Source: Verrucomicrobia bacterium 12-59-8
Lineage (GTDB): Bacteria > Verrucomicrobiota > Verrucomicrobiae > Verrucomicrobiales > Verrucomicrobiaceae
Assembly: GCA_002279765.1 (NCBI GenBank)
Contig: NCCR01000066.1
Location: 1 to 21,054, forward strand
DNA: 21,054 bases
Direction: 5' to 3'
Both the position numbers and the translations under genes were made by a program. The notes beneath the pieces are model-generated. The model was not told the origin of the DNA, did not search any database, and saw only the letters and a program-made list of their open reading frames with translations. Of this stretch, positions 7,190 through 14,256 are shown piece by piece (the first letter of the stretch is position 1; each line of letters opens with the position of its first letter).

Positions 7190-8650
7190 TCAGACCTGGA
7201 AGTCTTCGGGCTTGAAGATGTATTTGCCACCTGCCTCCTTGGCCTCGTAGGCCTTGAGCACGGTGACGCAGGACCTAAAGGCTGCTTCGACGTTACAGGT
7301 GAGGTGGGCGGGGTCTTTGGTCTGCACGGCCTCAATGAAGTTCTGAATGTGCGGCGTATGCGGTTTGACTTTGAGTTTTCTGGCCAGCTCCCATTGGGAG
7401 AGCGCCTTGCTCTCACGCACATCGGCGACACTGACGGCACCGTAGGACGGCGGCTTCGGCTTTTCCCAGTCACGGGGATGTTCCCAGAACTTGTTCTTGG
7501 CCTTGTCGGCAGCCTTCATGATGGGCGGATTGTCGCCCAGGGCGTAGGCTTCCCAGTCCTGGCCGGGTTCGGCATAGAGCTGGTTGCCATTGGTGTCGAG
7601 CTCGGAAATGATGGCGGTGCCGCCAATGCCCATGTGCTTTTCATACGCACCCTGGGAGCCTGTGGTGGTGAGCACCTGATAGTAGGCGCGCAGGACGCCT
7701 CCAGGAGTGTTGAATTCGTAGATGCACATCATGTTGTCGGGCAGCTCGAACTTCGGACGGCCTTCCGTGCCGTCGAAATAATCCACGCCGCCCGAGGCAA
7801 TGACGGAGACGGGGGTGGACTCATACATCCAGTTGAACATGTCGATCTGATGCGCGCCTAGGTCGGAGAGCGGGCCGCCGCCGTATTTCGCAAAGAAGCG
7901 CCAGTTGCGGAACTCCTCAATGCTGCCGTAGCCGTTCTTGGCGAGTACTTCCTGAGAAATATCGTAGCCCTTGACCGCACCCTGCGGGGCGCTGCCGGAG
8001 ACGCCACGGTTCCACTGCGCGTAGGCGTGGGTGATACGGCCGAGCATCTTGCCGGGCTTGATCACGTTGTCGCGCAGGTTGAGGTAGCGCGGATTGGAGT
8101 GGCGCTGATGGCCGATCTGGAAGATCCCAGGGTTTGCCTTGCCGGCGCGCACCATGTCGCGTGCCCCCTCAATCGTGTTGCTCATCATCTTTTCGCAGTA
8201 CACGTGCTTGCCCTTCTCGAGGCAGAGGCGCGAATAAGGAGCGTGCATGAAGTCAGGCGTAGCGATGAAGACGGCCTCAATGGACGGCTCCTTGTCGAGC
8301 ATCTCGTTGATGTCATCGTAGATTTTGATCTCGCCTTCGACCTGATGCTTGTTTTCACCGAGGAAGCCGCCACGCGTCTTGGCGATGGAGAACTTCCAGA
8401 TGTCGCACATGGCGACCCACTGGATGCCGGGCACGTCTTTGGAGGCCACGCGGAGGGCATTGCCCTGAGCACCGCAGCCGACGAGGGCGCACTTGATGGT
8501 GCGGCCTGCTTCGGTTGCCTGAGCGACCGCGCTCTTGTTGGTGGCGAGATAGATTCCGCTGCTAGTGAGAGCACTGGTGCGGAGGAAGCCGCGACGGTCC
8601 ATGAAACGGGACAGCGGCGCTGGAGAGGATGAGAGAGGCTGGGAATTCAT
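7190..8650 (-). CDS. Tat-exported Gfo/Idh/MocA family oxidoreductase
   Basis: A 486-residue NAD(P)-dependent oxidoreductase with a twin-arginine signal (DRRGFLRTSALTSSG, residues 18-32), so it is exported folded. The Rossmann motif GCGAQG is at 58-63, MCDIW marks the end of the second strand, and the catalytic-lysine loop reads CEKMMSN (Lys154), where most relatives have EKP. The C-terminal substrate domain has GGGPLSDLGAHQIDMFNWM, which carries the D-x-G-x-H-x-x-D pattern of the active site. The start at 8650 puts 16 residues before the RR motif; Met17 (8602) is an alternative. Related exported proteins oxidise sugars or act with glycoside-modifying enzymes, but the substrate here is not shown. 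A DoxX gene lies 51 bases upstream and a discoidin-like lipoprotein gene 46 bases downstream. Confidence 0.92.
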   Translation of the reverse strand: MNSQPLSSSPAPLSRFMDRRGFLRTSALTSSGIYLATNKSAVAQATEAGRTIKCALVGCGAQGNALRVASKDVPGIQWVAMCDIWKFSIAKTRGGFLGENKHQVEGEIKIYDDINEMLDKEPSIEAVFIATPDFMHAPYSRLCLEKGKHVYCEKMMSNTIEGARDMVRAGKANPGIFQIGHQRHSNPRYLNLRDNVIKPGKMLGRITHAYAQWNRGVSGSAPQGAVKGYDISQEVLAKNGYGSIEEFRNWRFFAKYGGGPLSDLGAHQIDMFNWMYESTPVSVIASGGVDYFDGTEGRPKFELPDNMMCIYEFNTPGGVLRAYYQVLTTTGSQGAYEKHMGIGGTAIISELDTNGNQLYAEPGQDWEAYALGDNPPIMKAADKAKNKFWEHPRDWEKPKPPSYGAVSVADVRESKALSQWELARKLKVKPHTPHIQNFIEAVQTKDPAHLTCNVEAAFRSCVTVLKAYEAKEAGGKYIFKPEDFQV

Positions 8651-8701
8651 AGGTGCAATCAGGCGCGTGGGTTCACTGCCAAAGACGACGTGAAGTCGTG
8701 G

Positions 8702-9184
8702 TTATGCCTTCTTGCGGGCAAGGAAACCGTCGAGCGAGAAGGTTTTCGCCTTCGAGGTCACGAGTGCGGCGGCTACGATAAGAATGGAAAGACCGATGTT
8801 GCTGACGACTTCCGTGTCATCCGGCAGGGCGGCAAGTCCGAGCCCCAGGGAGAGGAAGACCAAGCCGGCGGCAAGCAGGCCAAACTCAGTGAAGATGCCA
8901 ACAGCCACCCAGATACCGACGGGGATGAGAATGTAGCCGATGGTGGCAGCGAAGGCATTGCACGCCCATTCAGGCATGAAACTGTTGTCCGTCATCAGCT
9001 TGGCCAGCGGGCCAGTCTTCTTGGAGTAATTGTCGAGGCCAAAGCTCACCGTCGGTCCATTGCCCCAGCGAAACTTGTCGAGGCCCGCCATGAAGAGACG
9101 CATACCGACCCAAAGGCGGAGCAGAAGATGGGCAAAATCGTAACTGAGGCTGCCGCAGCATTTGGAGGAGGAAGAGTCGGACAT
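8702..9184 (-). CDS. DoxX family membrane protein
   Basis: A 160-residue integral membrane protein with four predicted helices: about residues 15-38, 77-97, 99-120 and 126-144. The segment LLRLWVGMRLFMAGLDKFRW near the N-terminus is the first helix of DoxX/SURF4-type proteins, with the R-x-x-x-G-x-x-K spacing usual there. DoxX relatives include the small subunit of archaeal thiosulfate:quinone oxidoreductase and actinobacterial redox partners, so an electron or quinone link is possible. The short Cys-Cys (residues 9-10) before helix 1 is notable. It is the first gene of a minus-strand set with the Gfo/Idh/MocA oxidoreductase. No clear promoter or ribosome-binding site was found upstream. Confidence 0.82.
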   Translation of the reverse strand: MSDSSSSKCCGSLSYDFAHLLLRLWVGMRLFMAGLDKFRWGNGPTVSFGLDNYSKKTGPLAKLMTDNSFMPEWACNAFAATIGYILIPVGIWVAVGIFTEFGLLAAGLVFLSLGLGLAALPDDTEVVSNIGLSILIVAAALVTSKAKTFSLDGFLARKKA

Positions 9185-9448
9185 GGGTAGGGTCAGGTTG
9201 GCTGGTTTAAGTGAGGGTGGCGATTTTGAACCGGTGCCCTTGGAAATCCAGCAAAATTTAGAACGTTCATACTACGCAGATACGAACGACTGGCTATCGG
9301 CGAAAAGTGCCCAAGGACGACGAATTCTGGATCAACATGCGGTTTTTTTGAGTCGGTCGGGAGTTTCGCCGCATTCTTGCTCGCCGTGCTTGCCATTCCA
9401 GGCATCTCCGCTTAAAAAAGACTGCTTAATTCACCCTTACTGATTCTC

Positions 9449-9904
9449 ATGAGTTCACTCTCTTCTCCCAAACTACCAGCCCAAGGCATCCTCGAACCTC
9501 TCGGTGACGAAGATCGCGACATCCTCAGCGGCTACGGCGAATTCTTGCCGGTGCAGCCCGGTCAGCATCTGATCGAGGAAGGTCAGCAGCAGAACAGCCT
9601 GTTCTTCGTCGTTTCTGGCAAGTTCCACGCCACAGCCATGCGCGGCGGACACAAAGTCCTGCTCGGTTCGATCCAAAAAGGCGAAACGATCGGGGAAATC
9701 AATCTGCTCGACCCCAATGTCGCCAGCGCCAGTGTGACCGCAGTCGAGTTTTCCCAGGTTTGGCGCATCGACGGCGCTACTCTCGAAAGCTACATCAACG
9801 AATACCCGCGTGCCGCCGCTTGGCTGCTCATCGGTGTCGGCCGCACCATCTCCCATCGTCTCCGGGCGGTGAATGAGAAGATCGCCGCCTTCTACAGTGC
9901 TTAA
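9449..9904 (+). CDS. Stand-alone cyclic-nucleotide-binding-fold protein
   Basis: A 151-residue single-domain protein with the beta-roll of the CRP/cNMP family. Visible landmarks are the strand pair LPVQPGQHLIEEGQQQNSLF (33-52), FVVSGKFHATAMR, the phosphate-binding-cassette start GETIGEINLL (78-87), and a C-terminal helix (YPRAAAWLLIGVGRTISHRL). The Arg that contacts the cyclic phosphate in CRP and PKA (R-A-x-V pattern) is not there; VASASVTA occupies the place. No DNA-binding helix-turn-helix follows. It may therefore sense another ligand or serve as a protein-interaction module. ATG 9449 is the start. DUF3307 and the phosphodiesterase-like gene follow on the same strand. Confidence 0.88.
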   Translation: MSSLSSPKLPAQGILEPLGDEDRDILSGYGEFLPVQPGQHLIEEGQQQNSLFFVVSGKFHATAMRGGHKVLLGSIQKGETIGEINLLDPNVASASVTAVEFSQVWRIDGATLESYINEYPRAAAWLLIGVGRTISHRLRAVNEKIAAFYSA

Positions 9905-9969
9905 TTCATGAAAGTGAGGCGGATTGTTTTGCGCAGGTGAGAATCGCGCATTGCAGTCTGCCTTTCACG

Positions 9970-10368
9970 ATGGAAAACTTCCGCATGTCTGGCCTGCTGC
10001 CATTTCCTCCGCACACTTCGCTGGAAGCCATCCAGGTCATTTTCCTTTTATTTGCCGGTCATGCGCTGATGGACTACCCGCTGCAGGGTGAGTTTCTCTC
10101 CATCTGCAAAAACCGGCACCTGCTTTACAAACTGCAGGATCCCTCCCGCCCGGTGCAGATCTGGCCCTGGTGCATGACCGCCCATTGTTTGATCCATGCG
10201 GCCGCAGTCTGGGCCATCACTGGCTGCTTCATTCTCGGCTCCATCGAGTTCGTCCTTCACTGGCTCATCGATTTCGCCAAATGCGAAAACAAGACCACCT
10301 TCACTCAGGATCAGGCTCTGCACTTCATCTGTAAAATCGCCTACGTCGGTGGCGCGATGCTTTACTGA
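9970..10368 (+). CDS. DUF3307 family membrane protein
   Basis: A 132-residue membrane protein. IQVIFLLFAGHALMDYPLQG (21-40) is a helix ending in the family's H-x-x-x-D-Y-P-L-Q motif; then CKNRH, TAHCLIHAAAVWAI (second helix with two His), EFVLHWLIDFAKC (third helix with H-W-L-I-D) and a hydrophobic C-terminal stretch. The spaced His and Asp residues inside helices suggest a metal or proton site, but no function is established for DUF3307. The start is uncertain: ATG 9970 is used, with GTG 9937 and ATG 9985 in frame and no ribosome-binding site to decide. It is separated from the previous gene by 65 bases and from the next by 82. Confidence 0.78.
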   Translation: MENFRMSGLLPFPPHTSLEAIQVIFLLFAGHALMDYPLQGEFLSICKNRHLLYKLQDPSRPVQIWPWCMTAHCLIHAAAVWAITGCFILGSIEFVLHWLIDFAKCENKTTFTQDQALHFICKIAYVGGAMLY

Positions 10369-10374
10369 AGTTCC

Positions 10375-10440
10375 AAGTTTAAAGTCCATCCCGGCGCGAC
10401 GACTCATGCCTGGACAACTTTAAACCTTAAACTTCAAACT
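10375..10440. repeat. Inverted repeat and AAAC-type direct repeats before the phosphodiesterase-like gene
   Basis: GTTTAAAG-TCCA (10377-10388) pairs with TGGA (10411-10414) and CTTTAAAC (10418-10425) around a GC-rich 22-base centre. The right arm continues as CTTAAAC-TTCAAAC, giving three 7- or 8-base near-copies in a row at 10418-10439. It fills most of the 82-base gap. It could be an operator or an mRNA hairpin; neither is shown. Confidence 0.45.
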
Positions 10441-10450
10441 TCGCGAGTAC

Positions 10451-11851
10451 ATGCAGCGCACCGCCATCCTGAACGTCGTCGGCCTCACCTCCAGGCTCAT
10501 CGGCGAGCACACCCCGGCGATCCGCGCCTTCATTGAGCGCAATCGTTCCACGCTCATCGAGCCCGTCCTCCCCGCCGTCACCTGTACGGCACAGGCGACC
10601 TATTTGACCGGCAGACTCGCCCGCGATCACGGCGTCGTCGCCAATGGCTGGTATGACCGTGAATATGCCGAGCACCGCTTCTGGAAACAGCCCGAGCAAC
10701 TCATGCAGGGGGAAAAACTCTGGGAGGCCCTTCGCCGCGTCGATCCGCAGTTTACCTGCGCCAAGCTCTTCTGGTGGTTCAACATGTACTCCACGGCGGA
10801 CATTTCCATCACGCCGCGCCCGCTGTACCCTGCCGATGGCCGCAAGGTCTTCGACATCCACACACAGCCGATGCCCCTGCGGGATCGCATTAAAAAAGAC
10901 CTTGGTCCTTTTCCCTTCCGTCACTTTTGGGGCCCTGGCTCCGACATCAAATCGTCCATCTGGATCGCCGAGAGCGCCAAATGGATCGAGGAAAAGCACT
11001 GGCCCGGCCTCTCGCTCGTTTACCTGCCGCATCTCGACTACAACCTCCAGCGCGTCGGCATCGACATGCAGAAAATTCGTTTTGACCTCCGCCAGATCGA
11101 CAATGTTGTCGGCGATCTCATCCGCTTCTACGAAACGCGAAACATCAAGGTCGTCCTCCTCTCCGAATACGGCATCACCAACGTCGAGCAGCCCGTCCAC
11201 CTGAACCGCGTCTTCCGTGAGCACGGCTGGCTCAGCATCAAGGACGAACTCGGCCGCGAAACCCTCGATCTCGGCGGCTCCAAGGCATTCGCCATTGCCG
11301 ATCACCAGGTCGCCCACATCTACGTCAACGATCCCAGCATCCTCGCCAACGTACGCGGGGCTCTCGAAGCCACACCTGGCGTCGCCCAAGTGCTCGGAAA
11401 GATGGAAAAACATCTCGTCGGCCTCAATCACGAACGAAGCGGAGATCTCATCGCCGTCGCCGATGCAAAAAGCTGGTTCACCTACTACTACTGGAAGGAT
11501 GATCGCAAAGCCCCCGACTTCGCCCGCTGCGTCGATATTCACCGCAAGTGCGGCTATGATCCTGCAGAGCTCTTTCTCGATCCCGCCATCAAGTGGCCCA
11601 AGCTCAAAATCGCTGGCAAGCTCGCCAAGAAAGCCCTTGGCCAGCGCATGCTCATGGACGTCATCCCGCTCGACTCCACCCTTGTCAAAGGTTCGCATGG
11701 CCGCATCCCCGAAGACCGTGCCGACTGGCCCGTCCTCATCGGCGACTTCGATCAACTCCCCCGCACCGGCATCCTCTCCGCCCACGAAGTCTGCAATCAC
11801 CTCTTCCGCCTCTGCTCCAGCGGGAACGGGTACGCAGGTGTGGCGCGCTAG
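10451..11851 (+). CDS. Alkaline-phosphatase-superfamily phosphodiesterase-like protein (EboF-like)
   Basis: A 466-residue cytosolic protein without signal peptide. It matches, from memory, the family often annotated 'alkaline phosphatase family' or 'nucleotide pyrophosphatase', which includes EboF of the ebo clusters. Landmarks: AILNVVGLTSRLIG at the N-terminus, the candidate nucleophile Thr in LPAVTCTAQATYLTG (Thr44 or Thr46), HGVVANGWYDRE, FWWFNMYS, TPRPLYPADGRK, VYLPHLDYNLQRVG (Asp196), LLSEYGIT (Glu239), ADHQVAHIYVND (Asp284, His285, His289), WFTYYYW, VDIHRKCGYDP and GSHGR (His416). The usual SDHG and DxxxH zinc motifs appear as SEYG and DxxxQ. No other ebo gene is visible in the window, so the Ebo link is by similarity only and the substrate is unknown. 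Its stop shares the CTAG tetramer with the stop of convergent thiS. Confidence 0.8.
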   Translation: MQRTAILNVVGLTSRLIGEHTPAIRAFIERNRSTLIEPVLPAVTCTAQATYLTGRLARDHGVVANGWYDREYAEHRFWKQPEQLMQGEKLWEALRRVDPQFTCAKLFWWFNMYSTADISITPRPLYPADGRKVFDIHTQPMPLRDRIKKDLGPFPFRHFWGPGSDIKSSIWIAESAKWIEEKHWPGLSLVYLPHLDYNLQRVGIDMQKIRFDLRQIDNVVGDLIRFYETRNIKVVLLSEYGITNVEQPVHLNRVFREHGWLSIKDELGRETLDLGGSKAFAIADHQVAHIYVNDPSILANVRGALEATPGVAQVLGKMEKHLVGLNHERSGDLIAVADAKSWFTYYYWKDDRKAPDFARCVDIHRKCGYDPAELFLDPAIKWPKLKIAGKLAKKALGQRMLMDVIPLDSTLVKGSHGRIPEDRADWPVLIGDFDQLPRTGILSAHEVCNHLFRLCSSGNGYAGVAR

Positions 11852-12048
11852 CCCCCCGCCGTGATCTGCACCACCTCGATCACATCCCCCTCATTCACCG
11901 TCGCGCTATCAATCTCCCGCGGCAGCAGCGCGATCTGATTCTGCTCCACCACCACCGGTTTGCCACCGAGGCCGATGCTCTCCAGCATCTCACGCACATT
12001 CTGCGGCCCTTCCAGTTCACGCTTCTCTCCGTTCAAAGTGATCTTCAT
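11848..12048 (-). CDS. thiS: Sulfur carrier protein ThiS
   Basis: A 66-residue ubiquitin-fold protein beginning MKITLNGEKRELEGPQNVRE and ending ITAGG. The C-terminal Gly-Gly is the site adenylylated by ThiF and turned to thiocarboxylate, which gives sulfur to the thiazole of thiamine. VVVEQNQIALLPRE and the acidic DVIEVVQ strand before the tail are family features. Start 12048 fits the family; an in-frame Met at 12063 adds five residues. It follows thiH by 15 bases, so the two are co-transcribed. thiG, thiF and thiE are not in the window. MoaD has the same fold and tail, but the thiH neighbour decides. Confidence 0.93.
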   Translation of the reverse strand: MKITLNGEKRELEGPQNVREMLESIGLGGKPVVVEQNQIALLPREIDSATVNEGDVIEVVQITAGG

Positions 12049-12063
12049 AACTAAAATCGTCAA

Positions 12064-13194
12064 TTACGCGGCCAAGATCGAAGTATCCCAATCTTTCCAC
12101 ACCGGATCAAGCCCCTGCAGCCGCAGCATCTCCGCCACACTCTGTGGCGACCGCTGATCCGCGATCCCAAACTGTCCTTCGGCACGATTCGTCTCTGCCT
12201 TCGTTTCGACTTCCACACGCTTGCCACGCACCGTGAGATGCAGGTCATCATTTCCCGCACCCGTGTAGCCACCTGGCTCCGTATGACTGCCGGCGCTCAT
12301 CACTGTGATGCCCAGCGGAGCCAGCGAATCACGCAACGGTGCTGACTCACGCGTGCTCAAAATGATCCCCACTTCAGGGAAGATGATGCGGTAGGCGCAG
12401 ATCGTCTGCACCAGCGCCCAGTCAGGGAAATCCGTCATTGGAGTAAAACCACCCGCCGCAGGCCGCAGCCGCGGAAATGCCACGGTGAAGGATGATTTCC
12501 AGCAGTGTTTGTACAAATGCTCCAGGTGCGCCGCCAGTCGCAGCGCTTCCAGACGCCAGTCGCTTAAACCAAACAGCGCACCAATGCCGATGCGTCGAAA
12601 TCCGCCCGCATACCCACGCTCCGGGCAGGCTAGTCGCCAGTCAAAGTCCTTCTTGGGACCCGCCGTGTGCATGTCCTTGTAAATATCACGGTCGTAGGTC
12701 TCCTGATACACCACCAGGCCTTCTGCCCCAGCTTTGACCATGCGCTCATACTCCGGCGCCTCCATCGGCCCAACTTCGATGCCAATCGTCGGCACAAACT
12801 CACGAATGGCTCGGATGCATTCCTCCAGGTAGCCATCGCTCACGAATTTGGGATGCTCACCCGCCACTAGCAGGATGTTCCGAAAGCCCTTCGCTACAAG
12901 GTGCTTCGCCTCCGTTACAACTTGCTCGATCGTCAGCGTCACACGCAGGATCGAGTTGTTGTCGCGTGAGAAGCCGCAGTAGCTACAGTTGTTCACGCAC
13001 TCATTGGAAACATACAGAGGTGCAAACAGCCGCATCGTCCTCCCAAAATTCCGCCGAGTAATCATCCGCGACTCCTTTGCCATCGCCTCGATCTGTGTCG
13101 GGCCCTTCGGCTCCAGCAACGCCGCAAACCGCTCCATCAGTGGCGATTTGCGCACTGGGAGGGCATCAAGCGTGGGAATGAAGGTGGTATGCAT
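12064..13194 (-). CDS. thiH: 2-iminoacetate synthase (radical SAM, ThiH)
   Basis: A 376-residue radical SAM enzyme that cleaves tyrosine to dehydroglycine (2-iminoacetate) and p-cresol for thiazole synthesis in thiamine biosynthesis. The [4Fe-4S] ligands are Cys66, Cys70 and Cys73 in YVSNECVNNCSYCGFSRDN, the CxxxCxxC motif. Further family features are VAGEHP (SAM ribose contact region), EVGPMEAPEYERMVKAGAEG, VVYQETYDRDIYKDMH, and GFRRIGIGALFGLSDWR, and the C-terminal STRESAPLRDSL and SAGSHTEPGGY. Start at 13194 (MHTTFIPTLD) gives normal family length; Met at 13227 or 13251 would extend it into the VOC gene region. ThiH is the anaerobic-type alternative to ThiO. It precedes thiS and follows the VOC gene by 46 bases. 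Confidence 0.95.
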   Translation of the reverse strand: MHTTFIPTLDALPVRKSPLMERFAALLEPKGPTQIEAMAKESRMITRRNFGRTMRLFAPLYVSNECVNNCSYCGFSRDNNSILRVTLTIEQVVTEAKHLVAKGFRNILLVAGEHPKFVSDGYLEECIRAIREFVPTIGIEVGPMEAPEYERMVKAGAEGLVVYQETYDRDIYKDMHTAGPKKDFDWRLACPERGYAGGFRRIGIGALFGLSDWRLEALRLAAHLEHLYKHCWKSSFTVAFPRLRPAAGGFTPMTDFPDWALVQTICAYRIIFPEVGIILSTRESAPLRDSLAPLGITVMSAGSHTEPGGYTGAGNDDLHLTVRGKRVEVETKAETNRAEGQFGIADQRSPQSVAEMLRLQGLDPVWKDWDTSILAA

Positions 13195-13240
13195 CGGCCA
13201 GCCTTTGGTTAATCGGCTTTCTGTCATTCGCAATCCACAA

Positions 13241-13588
13241 TCACCCGACATATTGGGTCATGAAAACCTCATTCCCCTCAGCATCCCTAAACACGCCAAG
13301 TAAAATCGGCTCTCCTTCACGCTGCTGGGGCGATTGCAGGATCTTCGCACCCGCCAGGGCAATCTTCTCCGCCATCGCCAGCACGTCCTCATACTGAAAG
13401 CTCAGCCCCGTCGGATTCCGCGAGCCGTCATGTCCGCCATGCAGCGCGATGATGGCATCCCCAAACCGCAGCTCGGTCCAGAAATCACTCACAAAGATCT
13501 CCTCCAGGCCGATCACATCGCGGTAAAACGCCACCGCCCGCTTCATATCGGCGGCCATGAGCATGAACTTTACTTTTTCAGGGTTCAT
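13241..13588 (-). CDS. VOC (glyoxalase/bleomycin-resistance fold) family protein
   Basis: A 115-residue protein with the paired beta-alpha-beta-beta-beta modules of the vicinal oxygen chelate fold. VKFMLMAADMKRAVAFYRDV IGLEE is the standard first module; FGDAIIALHGGHDG, GLSFQYEDVLAMAEKIALAG and ILLGVFRDAEGNEVFMTQYV make up the rest, with the G-N-E close to the C-terminus as in metal-binding members. Substrate unknown; the family covers isomerases, dioxygenases and resistance proteins. The start ATG overlaps the upstream DUF3592 stop as ATGA (13588-13585), which fixes the start and suggests coupled translation. Confidence 0.88.
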   Translation of the reverse strand: MNPEKVKFMLMAADMKRAVAFYRDVIGLEEIFVSDFWTELRFGDAIIALHGGHDGSRNPTGLSFQYEDVLAMAEKIALAGAKILQSPQQREGEPILLGVFRDAEGNEVFMTQYVG

Positions 13589-14151
13589 TCGCTGGAAGAA
13601 TCGTTGCTGCGTTTCGCTGGGTCTGAGGTGGCCACTTGGCTGTAAAACCGCGCTTTGCCTTGGGTGAAGCTCGCATCAAATCGTTTCGTGAAAATGAGTG
13701 CGCACCCCACAAAGAGTATCCAGATCAGTCCTCCGCCCAAAATCACTCCTGGGCTGAACCAAAGTATCCACGTGTCCTGGATGAATGCCTGCGTGGGATC
13801 TTTGGGATCGAAATAAACCACAGCTTCATCCCCGCACTTGTAGTGATCAGAGCGGGCCGCTCGTGAGGATTTGGACTGCTGCACACCGCCCTTGGAATCA
13901 CGGTACTCCACCACTGGGTAGTAGCTGGTGACCTGCTTGGTCTGCGGGTCTTCCCCGGCGGTATGAGTGCTCTGAATGGCGATCACATCGACAATAACTC
14001 CGGTGGTTTTTTCAGACCTGTAAAGAAACCACGCCGTGTTCGCGGTCCATATCAGCCCGGCGCCTGCAATCAGCACTCCAAAAACAAAAAACCCCCACAG
14101 GTATCCCTGCATGGTCCATTTTTCAGGGGCCAGTTCGAACATGGCGGCCAT
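13585..14151 (-). CDS. DUF3592 domain membrane protein
   Basis: A 188-residue protein with a long hydrophobic helix at about 16-45 and another at about 131-158. Between them lies an extracytoplasmic beta-rich domain: KTTGVIVDVIAIQS, YYPVVEYRDSKGG, then YKCGDEAVVYFDPKDPTQAF, the V-Y-(F/Y)-D-P-x-x-P ending typical of DUF3592. The C-terminus is charged and Ser-rich. A ribosome-binding site GAGGTG six bases upstream (14163-14158 on the minus strand) picks ATG 14151 over GTG 14160 and ATG 14142; it is one of the few clear sites of this kind in the window. Function unknown. It leads the group with VOC, thiH and thiS, though a functional link to thiamine is not evident. Confidence 0.82.
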   Translation of the reverse strand: MAAMFELAPEKWTMQGYLWGFFVFGVLIAGAGLIWTANTAWFLYRSEKTTGVIVDVIAIQSTHTAGEDPQTKQVTSYYPVVEYRDSKGGVQQSKSSRAARSDHYKCGDEAVVYFDPKDPTQAFIQDTWILWFSPGVILGGGLIWILFVGCALIFTKRFDASFTQGKARFYSQVATSDPAKRSNDSSSE

Positions 14152-14157
14152 GTTAGT

Positions 14158-14163
14158 CACCTC
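14158..14163 (-). promoter_or_regulatory. Ribosome-binding site deciding the DUF3592 start
   Basis: GAGGTG on the minus strand, six bases before ATG 14151. It stands out because most genes in this window show no Shine-Dalgarno sequence. Confidence 0.6.
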
Positions 14164-14256
14164 AAATGATCCGGCAAGTGAAGACAGGCGCGAAACGGTC
14201 CGCAGCTTTTTTTTCCACCTTGCTTGGCCCCGGCCCGTTACAGGTTACAATCTCCC

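Noticed and set aside
9193..9405. A possible 70-residue minus-strand gene in the gap before the cyclic-nucleotide-fold gene.
   Set aside because: No domain, no ribosome-binding site and no hydrophobic pattern; coding potential looks weak.
10427..11800. A 457-residue minus-strand frame opposite the EboF-like gene.
   Set aside because: Antisense shadow: the plus-strand product has many conserved motifs, and the minus-strand one has none.
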